NCBI GenBank assembly: GCA_046758005.1
Contig: JBHHZJ010000116.1
Span: forward strand, 1 to 9,704
Direction of reading: 5' to 3'
From: JBHHZJ01 sp046758005
GTDB lineage: Bacteria; Pseudomonadota; Alphaproteobacteria; Kiloniellales; J153
DNA length: 9,704 nucleotides
The notes beneath the pieces are model-generated. The model did no database searches, was not told where the DNA came from, and saw only the letters and a list, made by a program, of their open reading frames with translations. Shown here piece after piece: positions 1-6,046 of this stretch (the stretch's first letter is position 1; the number at the start of each line of letters is the position of its first letter). The position numbers and the translations under genes are program-made.

Positions 1-39
1 CCTTCGTCGAACCGAGACACCTACCGGGTCGACCGGCGC

Positions 40-1836
40 TCAGGGCGACAGGCGGAAGAACGTGACCCGTTCTTCGAAGCCCTTGAGGTCGATGGACTCC
101 TCCGCCGGCTCGAAGGGGTCGAGGAGCGGACGCACCGCCGAATCCTCGGCGAAGGCCCGGGACAGCACGATATCCCCGCCGCGGCTCTGCGCCTGCAGGC
201 GGGCCGCCATGTTGACGCTCGACCCGAAGTAATCGAGGCGGCCGTTGAGGGTGACGGCGATGCACGGTCCCTCGTGCAGGCCAAGCTTGATCACCAGCGC
301 GCGGCCGCCCGAGCCTTGGTTGAACGCCGTCACTTCGCGCTGAACCTCGAGCGCGGCACCCAGCGCGTCGGCGGGATCGCCGAAGGCCGCCATGATGGCG
401 TCCCCGATGGTCTTGACGACGGCCCCGTTGTGGGCGCGCACGATCGCGGCCAGAAACGCGAAGTGCTCGCGCACCAGGTGGTAGGCGCTCGCGTCGCCGA
501 CGTCCGAGTAGAGCGCGGTCGAGCCGCGAAGGTCGGTGAACATCAGGGCGACGCGCCGGATCGAAACCTCGTCGCCGGGGCGCAGCACCTGATCCGAGAA
601 CAGGTCCCGGAAGGCCTGCATGGCGGTCACCCGGTCGGCGGTGAGCGCATCGCGGACCCAGTGCAGCTCCTCGACGATCGCCGTCAGCTCCCTGCCGCTG
701 CGGTTGCTCAGCACGGCTTCCCCCGGCTCGGCCGGGGCGCCCGCCCGTATACGGTCCGCCTCGATAATCACCTCCGGGAAGCCGCCGCCGCTCCAGTCGA
801 TGTCGATCTCGGGTCCCGGCTCCAGGGTGCGCAGGCGGTACGGCCCGGGCGCGAGATCGGCGGCGACCCGCCGCTCCTCTCCGGGCCCGAGGGTCAGATG
901 AATCCAGATGTGAGGCGTGCTCATCGGTCCGAACAGGCAGTACTCGCCGGCCTCGATCGGACGCACGGCGGGGGCCGGGCTGAAACTCAGCTCGACGTTT
1001 TTCGAGAAGTCGGCGTCGTAGGGGATGTTGCAGGTCGCGCAGTGGGCCCCGCGCGGCAGCTGGTCGAGCGCAGCGACCGCGGCCTTGGCGATCCGACAGC
1101 GCGGACACAGCAGGTCCCAGCGCAAGGCGAGCATGCCGGCTCTGACCGCCTCGAGACACAGTTCGATCACGTGGCGCGGATCGGCGCCCCAGTCCCGAGC
1201 CAGCTTGAGGGGGCGCAGATGAACGAGGTCCACCTCCTGGGCCCCCATGACGTGCTCGGCCAGGCGTTGGGCCAGGCCGTGGCCGCGGCCCGAGTCCTCG
1301 ATGCGCGCCGCCATGGCGGCGACGCGCGCGCGCACCGGTTGCGGGATTTCCGGTGGCCGGTAGCGAAACGGAATCGGGCTCTCGCCCAGGGCGAAGCGCG
1401 CGGCGTCATCGGCCAGCGCGCCGAACGTTCGCGCCGTGGATTCGAAAAACCTGGTGGACAATATCAGGCGGCCCAGCGGATTTGCCGGCCGGGCCTCGAT
1501 CGTGTATTCGCCGCGGCTGCCCGCGCCCTCATCGGCGAGAACGAACGTGGCGCAGAGCGACTTGAGCGGCCCGGAGCGAAAGTACCGGCAGTGTTCGAAC
1601 CACCGGTTCGCCACCCAGTTGACCGGTTTCTCGCGCCATTCCAGGGCGAACGGCCCGCGCCGGGCGCGCCCGATGTAGCGTACCGACCCGTCCCGCTGCG
1701 GAATCTCCTCGATCGTGTGCTTCGGCAGTTTCGCCGCCTCGTTGAAGCGCGCCGTATCGGCGAGGATCGGCCAAATGGCCTCCCGCGGGGATGCGAAACG
1801 CCACACGAAGGTCCGCCGCTGCGGTGGTGGTCCCAT
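40..1836 (-). CDS. Class III adenylate cyclase with SRPBCC-like N-terminus and zinc ribbon
   Basis: This protein (598 aa from the chosen start) should convert ATP to cAMP. Residues about 425-598 form a class III nucleotidyl cyclase domain. It has both metal-binding aspartates (D435 in FTDLRGST, D479 in GDAIMAAF), the adenine-selecting pair K475 and D535 (DYFG), and the transition-state residues N542 and R546 (VNMAARL), so it looks catalytically intact and ATP-specific. Residues about 8-150 resemble an SRPBCC/polyketide-cyclase-like ligand-binding fold. Residues about 180-270 resemble the DUF5939 region often found ahead of such cyclases and contain a Cys4 zinc ribbon (C244, C247, C266, C269). 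Residues 275-400 look beta-rich. No membrane segment is seen, so it is probably cytoplasmic. I chose the ATG at 1836 because the 36 upstream in-frame codons are Arg/Ala-rich and overlap the preceding gene; AAGAAG and AAGG lie just upstream of it. It is the last gene of a probable EAL-HAD-cyclase operon. The ligand sensed by the N-terminal part is unknown. Confidence 0.92.
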   Translation of the reverse strand: MGPPPQRRTFVWRFASPREAIWPILADTARFNEAAKLPKHTIEEIPQRDGSVRYIGRARRGPFALEWREKPVNWVANRWFEHCRYFRSGPLKSLCATFVLADEGAGSRGEYTIEARPANPLGRLILSTRFFESTARTFGALADDAARFALGESPIPFRYRPPEIPQPVRARVAAMAARIEDSGRGHGLAQRLAEHVMGAQEVDLVHLRPLKLARDWGADPRHVIELCLEAVRAGMLALRWDLLCPRCRIAKAAVAALDQLPRGAHCATCNIPYDADFSKNVELSFSPAPAVRPIEAGEYCLFGPMSTPHIWIHLTLGPGEERRVAADLAPGPYRLRTLEPGPEIDIDWSGGGFPEVIIEADRIRAGAPAEPGEAVLSNRSGRELTAIVEELHWVRDALTADRVTAMQAFRDLFSDQVLRPGDEVSIRRVALMFTDLRGSTALYSDVGDASAYHLVREHFAFLAAIVRAHNGAVVKTIGDAIMAAFGDPADALGAALEVQREVTAFNQGSGGRALVIKLGLHEGPCIAVTLNGRLDYFGSSVNMAARLQAQSRGGDIVLSRAFAEDSAVRPLLDPFEPAEESIDLKGFEERVTFFRLSP

Positions 1837-1889
1837 GCCCTTGCTTCTTCGCTCACATCGGCGCGCGCCCCGACGACCGGCCCGTCCGG

Positions 1890-2759
1890 CTACCAGCGCA
1901 GCACGGGCAGCGCGGCCACGGGGAATTGGCCCTCGGCCTCGCACAGGGCGGCCAGGCGCGCCGGCTCGGGGTAACCCTGCGCATCGACGCCCAGCGCCTC
2001 GCCCTGCAGGCCGCCGGTGACGAAGATCCCGTCGATGCCGACCGCGTTCGCACCGGCGATGTCGGTGCGCAGGGCGTCGCCGATCGCGGCGAGGCGCGCG
2101 CGCGCCACCCCGTCCAGAAGGCGGAAGCAGGCCTGGTAGATTCCCGGATGCGGCTTGCCGTGGTAGCGCACCGCGCCGCCCATCGCCTCGTAGCGCGCGG
2201 CGATCGCCCCGGCGCAGATCTCGCGCCGGCCGCCGCGAACGACCTCCAGATCGGGGTTGGCGCAGATCATGGGAAGCCGGAGACGGTCGGCCTGTTCAAG
2301 CAGCGGAACGTAGCGCTCGACGGTGTCGTCGCCGCCCGCGGCGCCGGTGTTCAGGATGAAGTCGGCCTCGGCGATCTCCTCGACGAAGTCGTAGTCGAGC
2401 CCCTCGCGCATGCCCCGGTCGCGCTCCGGCCCCAGGTGATAGCAGCGCCGCCCCAGCGCCCGGTACCAGGGGTCGGGCCGCTCGGCCAGGTGGCGCCAGG
2501 CGTCCTCGCCCGAGGACATGACCGCATCCCAGAGCCCGGGCGCGATGCCCAGCTCCGCGTTGCGCGCCGCCACGGCCGCCGCGCGCCGCGGCGCGTTGGA
2601 CAGGATCAGGACGCGCTTGCCGTGGCGGCGAAGCCGCTCGAGGCAGGTCACGGCCTCGGGGAAGGCCCGCGCCCCGTCGTGCAGGACGCCCCACAGGTCG
2701 ACGATGAAGCCGTCGTAGCGATCGGCGAGCGATGCCAGGCCGTCGTGGATCGGGATCAT
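1890..2759 (-). CDS. HAD-superfamily class IIA hydrolase, NagD-like (TIGR01459 type)
   Basis: This is a cytoplasmic phosphatase-like protein of 289 aa, the usual length for HAD subclass IIA (NagD/pyridoxal-phosphatase-like). Motif I is DGFIVDLWGVLHDG with nucleophile D21. The second Asp of the canonical DxD is replaced by W23, which I recall as typical of the TIGR01459 subgroup. Motif II is LILSNAP (S54), motif III is YHGKPHPGIY (K202) and motif IV is GDALRTDIAGA (D228, D233). The large segment between motifs II and III is the C2 cap that sets substrate choice. The substrate is not known; the family is annotated only as sugar-phosphatase- or nucleotidase-like. The ATG at 2759 is preceded by CGAGG and gives the normal N-terminus of the family; a much longer upstream reading frame is a shadow of the EAL gene. 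It lies 80 bp after the EAL gene and 53 bp before the cyclase, all on one strand. Confidence 0.93.
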   Translation of the reverse strand: MIPIHDGLASLADRYDGFIVDLWGVLHDGARAFPEAVTCLERLRRHGKRVLILSNAPRRAAAVAARNAELGIAPGLWDAVMSSGEDAWRHLAERPDPWYRALGRRCYHLGPERDRGMREGLDYDFVEEIAEADFILNTGAAGGDDTVERYVPLLEQADRLRLPMICANPDLEVVRGGRREICAGAIAARYEAMGGAVRYHGKPHPGIYQACFRLLDGVARARLAAIGDALRTDIAGANAVGIDGIFVTGGLQGEALGVDAQGYPEPARLAALCEAEGQFPVAALPVLRW

Positions 2760-2839
2760 GGGCCTCGGGCGCGCATGGGGACGTGGCCGGTGCGGCCCTT
2801 GTGCCACAGCCCGGGGCGAAATGGAAAGGGCGGGGCGGC

Positions 2840-4105
2840 TCAGGCGGCCGGGCGGGCCAGGCGCGGCTCGCCGAAGAGGTAGCCCTGGCCGAAGTCGATG
2901 TCGTGGTCGAGCAGCTCGAGCAGCCGGCCCTCGTCCTCGACCTTCTCGACGATGAGGTCGATGTGCCGGCGGCGCAGGGCGCGCATCGGGTCGATGTCTG
3001 AGGCCAGGGCCTTGAGCAGCAGCTCGGCCTCGACCTTGACGAAGCTGATCTGCCGGGCGGCGAGGCCGGCGGGGTCGAGATCCAGGTCGTTGACCTGATC
3101 GAGCGAAAAACGGCAGCCGAGGTGGGCCAAGCGTTCGAGCAGGCGGGCCCCGACCTCGCTCCAGCGCGCGAAGTCGGCCTGGGCGAACTCGAAGATCAGG
3201 TGCGCGGCCAGCTCGTCGTTGTTCTCGAGGAAATCGATGAAGTCGCTGAAGAAGGCGCCGTCGGCCAGGGTGTGCGGCGAGATGTTGCAGAAGAAGTCGA
3301 CGTTCTGACTGGTCCGCTGGATCTTGCGGATGAGCTGCACGCAGCGGAACAGAAGCATGTTGTCGATCGCGGTGACCAGACCGCCGTGCTCGGCCACCGC
3401 GATGTACTGGTCGGGCAGGATCATCGCGCCGTCGCCGGTGCGCAGACGGGAGAAGCATTCGTAGAAGCGCCGCTTGCGCTGCGGCAGGCTGACGATCGGT
3501 TGCAACACGAGGTCGATCCGATCGTTGCGCAGGGCCTCGCGCACCGCGTCGAGGACCGCGTCCCGGTCGAGGTCGAGGGCGAGCGGCGGCGACGTGCCCG
3601 GGGCCGGCGCGCCGGCCGCGGCGACGGCGGGCTTGGCCGGCGTCGGCACGGCGGGGAGCGCGCGCGCCCCGGCCGCATCGGGCCGCCCCGCGGCCGCCGG
3701 CGGCGCGCCGGGGCGAAGGGACAGACGCTCCATCAAGGATTTCAGGACCTTGACCTCCGCCATCACCTCGTCGACCGTGCGACCGCCGCGCCCGATATCA
3801 CCGCCCTTGCCCGCCGCCTCCAGGGCCTCGCGCAGACCCTGGACCTCGCGGCGCAGCCATGCCAGCTCGTCCTGCTGCGCGGCGTGGGCGCGGCTCGCGG
3901 CGAGCAGCCGCTCGCGCAGGCGGGCGGCATGCCGGGTGCGGGCGTAGACCTCGTGCAGAAGGCCGCCGGCAAGGAAGATCAGCGCGCCCAGGCCGTAGGC
4001 CGGGATCCGGTCGAGTTGCGGCAGCCAGGGCGGTCCGCGCAGCGCCGCGGCGGCGGCCAGGCCGGCGTAAGAGGCAAAAAGGGCGAGGTGCAGCAGCGCG
4101 CGCAT
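2840..4105 (-). CDS. Membrane-anchored, degenerate EAL-domain protein (TipF-like)
   Basis: This 421-aa protein has two predicted membrane helices (about 3-22 and 36-53), then a coiled coil (about 56-130), a Pro/Ala linker (about 133-175) and a C-terminal EAL domain (about 180-415). Several c-di-GMP phosphodiesterase residues remain: E216, N274, E306, K357, E387 and Q407 (GQGYLFG). The EAL signature itself reads ECF, and the metal-binding DDFG motif reads DQVN, so the second Asp is lost. It is therefore more likely a c-di-GMP receptor or scaffold than an enzyme. This architecture matches Caulobacter TipF, an inner-membrane protein that binds c-di-GMP and acts in flagellum assembly; assigning that role here is inference. 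The start at 4105 is preceded by GGGGA. It is the first gene of the probable EAL-HAD-cyclase operon, about 150 bp downstream of pyrD. I saw no convincing promoter in that gap. Confidence 0.9.
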   Translation of the reverse strand: MRALLHLALFASYAGLAAAAALRGPPWLPQLDRIPAYGLGALIFLAGGLLHEVYARTRHAARLRERLLAASRAHAAQQDELAWLRREVQGLREALEAAGKGGDIGRGGRTVDEVMAEVKVLKSLMERLSLRPGAPPAAAGRPDAAGARALPAVPTPAKPAVAAAGAPAPGTSPPLALDLDRDAVLDAVREALRNDRIDLVLQPIVSLPQRKRRFYECFSRLRTGDGAMILPDQYIAVAEHGGLVTAIDNMLLFRCVQLIRKIQRTSQNVDFFCNISPHTLADGAFFSDFIDFLENNDELAAHLIFEFAQADFARWSEVGARLLERLAHLGCRFSLDQVNDLDLDPAGLAARQISFVKVEAELLLKALASDIDPMRALRRRHIDLIVEKVEDEGRLLELLDHDIDFGQGYLFGEPRLARPAA

Positions 4106-4205
4106 GTCCCCGAAGGCCGGCGGTTCGAGACCGCGGACACTGTGCTATCCGAGGTCTTGAAGGAGGATTAACAAGAGGTTGTGATGCGCCTCGGACAACC
4201 GGACG

Positions 4206-4250
4206 GAAGGGCCGAAGTTCCCGCGATTCCGGCGAGACGCGGGGCCCTTC
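4206..4250 (-). terminator. Stem-loop just downstream of pyrD (possible terminator)
   Basis: An 8-bp perfect outer stem (4206-4213 with 4243-4250, GAAGGGCC/GGCCCTTC) encloses a 5-bp inner stem (4221-4225 with 4238-4242, CCGCG/CGCGG). It begins 8 bp after the pyrD stop codon. No T-run follows on the minus strand, so it is not a classical intrinsic terminator. It could be a 3' stabilising structure or a Rho-assisted end. The remainder of the 4106-4257 gap holds no gene that I can see. Confidence 0.4.
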
Positions 4251-4257
4251 GGTTGGC

Positions 4258-5322
4258 TCAGCGGTGCTCCGCGCCGACCGCCTCGGCCACGCTGGCGAAG
4301 CCGTCGCGGCGCAGCAGCCCGGCCAGGCCGGCCTTGATCCGCGGAATGAGGGCGGGCCCCTCGTAAACGAGCGCCGTGTAAAGCTGAATCAGCGAGGCGC
4401 CGGCGCGGATCTTGGCGTAGGCCTCGGCGGGGCCGGACACGCCTCCCACGCCGACGAGCGGCACGCGCCCGCCGGTCAGGCGGTACATGTCGGCGAGCGC
4501 GGCGGTCGAGAGCGCGAACAGGGGCCGTCCGCTCAGCCCGCCTGCTTCGTCCCGGTGCCGCCCGGTCAGGCCCGGCGGCCGCCGCACCGTCGTGTTCCCG
4601 ACGATCAGGCCGTCCACGCCGCCCGCCTGCGCGGCGGCGGCGATGTCCTCCTTGTCCGCCGGCGTCAGGTCGGGCGCGATCTTGACCAGAAGCGGAGGCC
4701 CGCCCTGCCGCTGGATCTCGGCCAGTGCCGCGCGCACGCGCGCGAGGACATTCTCCAGCTCGGCCCGGCCCTGCAGCGCGCGCAGGCCGGGCGTATTGGG
4801 CGAGGAGACGTTGACTACGAGGTAGTCCGCGTAGGGCCCGAGCGCCTTGGCGCCGGCGGCGTAATCCGCCGCGGGGTCCGCCGTATCGCGGTTCGTGCCC
4901 AGGTTGATCCCGACCAGGCCTTGGCCGCCATGCGCGCGCCAGCGGGCCAAGCGCTCGGCGGCGGCCGCCATGCCTTCGCCGGCGAATCCGATCCGGTTGA
5001 TCACGGCGCGCTCGGCGGGCAGGCGGAAGACGCGCGGCCTGGCGTTGCCCGCCTGCGGCCGCGGCGTGATGCTGCCGACCTCGACGAAGCCGAAGCCCAA
5101 GCCGAGCGTGGCCGCGACGACCGCCGCGTTCTTGTCGAAGCCCGCCGCCAGGCCGACCGGATTGGGAAACTCGCGGCCCCACAGCCGGGTCGCAAGGATC
5201 GGATCGTCCGGCGCCCGGTGCGCGGGCGCCAGGCCGTGGCGCAGCGCCCAGAGGGTCAGATCGTGTGCGGCCTCGGGATCGAGCAGCCGCAGCAGCGGCG
5301 CGGCGAGGCGGAACCGGTCCAC
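4258..5322 (-). CDS. pyrD: Dihydroorotate dehydrogenase (quinone), class 2
   Basis: This FMN enzyme oxidises dihydroorotate to orotate with a quinone acceptor, the fourth step of pyrimidine synthesis, at the inner face of the membrane. Counting from the longest reading frame (370 codons starting at 5370), visible motifs are GLAAGFDKNA (FMN lysine K80), VEVGSITPRPQAGN, NVSSPNTPGLR with the class 2 catalytic serine S190, LLVKIAPDL, IVGNTT and VGVGGV. The N-terminal DRFRLAAPLLRLLDPEAAHDL matches the membrane-associated helix of class 2 enzymes. I chose the GTG at 5322 (354 aa) because it begins right at this conserved N-terminus and has GAGG 6 nt upstream. The ATG at 5367 (369 aa) is possible, but adds an atypical extension and has no clear ribosome binding site. 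A possible coupled leader ORF ends within the chosen ribosome binding site. GINLGTNRDT replaces the commoner GKNKDT; similar changes occur in alphaproteobacterial enzymes. Confidence 0.97.
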   Translation of the reverse strand: MDRFRLAAPLLRLLDPEAAHDLTLWALRHGLAPAHRAPDDPILATRLWGREFPNPVGLAAGFDKNAAVVAATLGLGFGFVEVGSITPRPQAGNARPRVFRLPAERAVINRIGFAGEGMAAAAERLARWRAHGGQGLVGINLGTNRDTADPAADYAAGAKALGPYADYLVVNVSSPNTPGLRALQGRAELENVLARVRAALAEIQRQGGPPLLVKIAPDLTPADKEDIAAAAQAGGVDGLIVGNTTVRRPPGLTGRHRDEAGGLSGRPLFALSTAALADMYRLTGGRVPLVGVGGVSGPAEAYAKIRAGASLIQLYTALVYEGPALIPRIKAGLAGLLRRDGFASVAEAVGAEHR

Positions 5323-5329
5323 GGCGCCC

Positions 5330-5413
5330 TCAGGCCGAATCGAGCGGCCATTGTGATGCGCCAACATCACGGCGGACCGCGCGCCTCGCCAAGAGAACCT
5401 GCAAGGCCGTCAT
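5330..5413 (-). CDS. Possible 27-aa leader ORF coupled to pyrD
   Basis: An ATG at 5413 is preceded 8 nt upstream by AGAAGGA (5422-5428), the strongest ribosome binding site near pyrD. The frame runs 27 codons (starting MTALQVLLARR, ending QWPLDSA) to a TGA at 5330-5332. That stop is part of the CTGAGGGC sequence serving as the ribosome binding site for the GTG at 5322, an arrangement suited to translational coupling. The Shine-Dalgarno sequence lies in the loop, and the ATG in the stem, of a perfect 9-bp hairpin (5407-5415 with 5427-5435). I do not recognise the peptide. It could be a regulatory leader or a chance frame; the argument rests on spacing and structure alone. Confidence 0.35.
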   Translation of the reverse strand: MTALQVLLARRAVRRDVGASQWPLDSA

Positions 5414-5492
5414 AGGCGTGATCCTTCTATGACGGTGGGTACTACACAAATCCACCGCCCCTGAACAGCGCCGCCCGGGGCGGATTTTTTTT
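5400..5492 (+). ncRNA. Candidate structured small RNA or leader (three hairpins)
   Basis: Three consecutive stem-loops lie on the plus strand. Hairpin 1 is a perfect 9-bp stem, 5407-5415 with 5427-5435. Hairpin 2 has 7 bp including one G-U, 5434-5440 with 5450-5456. The third is a terminator ending in a T-run at 5485-5492. Neighbouring stems overlap by two bases at each junction. All genes to the left are on the minus strand, so this terminator serves no upstream protein gene. That suggests a short transcript beginning somewhere near 5380-5405, but I could not identify a convincing promoter and the 5' end is a guess. Hairpin 1 may instead function on the opposite strand as a pyrD leader structure. 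Confidence 0.3.
5455..5492 (+). terminator. Intrinsic terminator, plus strand
   Basis: CCGCCCC (5455-5461) pairs perfectly with GGGGCGG (5477-5483), followed by one A and eight T residues (5485-5492). A tighter alternative, CCGCC (5471-5475) with GGCGG (5479-5483), has a 3-nt loop. This is a textbook Rho-independent terminator for plus-strand transcription. No plus-strand gene lies upstream in the window, so it would end a small RNA or attenuate a transcript heading towards the small gene at 5688. Confidence 0.65.
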
Positions 5493-5535
5493 GCAAATTG
5501 CAGGGCCATCCCTTGGCGCCGGTTGCAATTTGCAA
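5491..5535. promoter_or_regulatory. Paired palindromic sites, perfect 12-bp inverted repeat
   Basis: TTGCAAATTGCA (5491-5502) and TGCAATTTGCAA (5524-5535) are perfect inverted repeats of one another. Each is itself a palindrome of the form TTGCAA-N-TTGCAA (the first differs at one outer base). Their centres are about 33 bp apart, three helical turns, so two dimers would bind on one DNA face. They lie about 120-145 bp upstream of the sigma-54 promoter at 5632-5648, a typical distance for a bacterial enhancer-binding protein. They also lie upstream of divergent pyrD. The regulator is not identified; I do not match the motif to NtrC, NifA or FlbD sites. Confidence 0.5.
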
Positions 5536-5631
5536 CGCCGGGGACCGGCCCCACCGCACCAGGCCGGCCGGTGCGCGGCGAACCCGCGGCCTCGGCGCGG
5601 GCCCTGCGGCGCGCCGTGCCGTCCCGGGAGA

Positions 5632-5648
5632 TTGGCACACCCCTTGCG
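5632..5648 (+). promoter_or_regulatory. Sigma-54 (RpoN) -24/-12 promoter
   Basis: TTGGCACACCCCTTGCG fits the RpoN consensus: TGGCAC at 5633-5638, exactly five bases, then TTGC at 5644-5647. The invariant GG and GC dinucleotides have the required spacing. Transcription would start near 5659, giving a leader of about 29 nt before the ATG at 5688. Sigma-54 promoters require an upstream-bound activator, for which the paired palindromes at 5491-5535 are candidates. Confidence 0.65.
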
Positions 5649-5687
5649 TTGGCATCCGGCGGGGCTTGGAAGCGGCGGGGTCGGGTG

Positions 5688-5897
5688 ATGGCCAAGGCGG
5701 CGAAGGACGTCCTGGACGGCAAGAGCGAAGCGCTGAGGAAGGCCCTGGAGGCCGTGGAACGCATGGACCGGGAAGAGGCCGTGTTGGTCCCGGCCGCGCC
5801 AAGCGCGCGCATGCTCCGGGCCGGCGCGCGCATCGGCGAGGTGGACGAGGACACCGCGGGGCGCATCTACCGCGCGATGATCCTGGCCGCGCGCTAA
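5688..5897 (+). CDS. Small protein of unknown function (69 aa) behind a sigma-54 promoter
   Basis: I do not recognise this protein. It starts MAKAAKDVLDGKSEALRKAL and ends DEDTAGRIYRAMILAAR. Residues about 4-32 look like a charged amphipathic helix. A short PAAPSA linker follows, then a second helical region containing MLRAGARIGEVDEDTAGRIY. There is no signal peptide, membrane segment or cysteine. Third codon positions are nearly all G or C (only two GAA, one CCA and the TAA differ), strongly supporting a real gene. ATG 5688 has GGGG at 5677-5680 as a modest ribosome binding site; GTG 5685 directly before it is possible. A longer frame reaching back to 5523 crosses the sigma-54 promoter and is rejected. 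The stop codon sits in the loop of a GC hairpin. Dependence on RpoN suggests response to nitrogen, carbon, motility or envelope state, but nothing in the protein decides this. Confidence 0.75.
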   Translation: MAKAAKDVLDGKSEALRKALEAVERMDREEAVLVPAAPSARMLRAGARIGEVDEDTAGRIYRAMILAAR

Positions 5898-5906
5898 GCG
5901 CGCGCC
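5885..5906 (+). terminator. GC hairpin with the stop codon in its loop
   Basis: GCGCGC (5889-5894) and GCGCGC (5898-5903) flank the TAA stop of the small gene. The stem extends through GGC (5885-5887) and GCC (5904-5906) around one bulged C, giving nine pairs. No proper T-run follows (only TTGT), so it is a weak intrinsic terminator at best and may instead protect the 3' end. The rest of 5907-6010 shows nothing I can name. Confidence 0.35.
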
Positions 5907-6016
5907 TTGTCGACCGTAGCCACGCATCGCCACAGGCACCGAATCGGCGCGCGGTCGAGAACCGGCACGCGTCGCCGCCGTTCCGGTTTATTTTCCTGAT
6001 GCACGCCCGCCGGAAT

Positions 6017-6046
6017 TATAAGACCATGTTCCCATGTTGCGACATG
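6017..6046 (+). promoter_or_regulatory. -10 element and operator-like palindrome over the repressor start codon
   Basis: TATAAG (6017-6022) is an AT-rich -10 candidate in GC-rich DNA; the region about 17 bp upstream gives only a weak -35 (TTTTCC/TCCTGA). Transcription would begin near 6029, five bases before the ATG at 6034, and no Shine-Dalgarno sequence is present, so the mRNA may be leaderless. CATGT-TGCG-ACATG (6033-6046) is a palindrome with 5-bp arms lying directly on the start codon, where a bound repressor would block its own transcription. Confidence 0.4.

Noticed and set aside
1..39. Edge sequence after the cyclase stop codon
   Set aside because: Too short to support a terminator or gene; nothing recognisable.
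274..1974. Long plus-strand open frame of 566 codons opposite the cyclase gene
   Set aside because: Arg/Gly/Ala-rich shadow of the real gene caused by high GC; no domain is recognisable, whereas the minus strand has all cyclase motifs.
4179..5362. Exact 12-bp direct repeat TTGTGATGCGCC at 4179-4190 and 5351-5362, both near starts of minus-strand genes
   Set aside because: A few 12-bp matches are expected by chance in about 10 kb of biased sequence, and the flanks do not extend the match.
3122..5415. Long plus-strand frames (349 and 518 codons) opposite the EAL and pyrD genes
   Set aside because: Low-complexity composition and no motifs; both are antisense to clearly recognised proteins.
5523..5687. 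Upstream in-frame extension of the small gene to 124 codons
   Set aside because: The extension crosses the inverted repeat and the sigma-54 promoter, starts inside a palindrome and lacks a ribosome binding site.
5442..5939. Minus-strand frames of 165-178 codons opposite the small sigma-54 gene
   Set aside because: No recognisable domain; they run through the terminator, the palindromes and the RpoN promoter. Codon use favours the plus-strand 69-aa frame.
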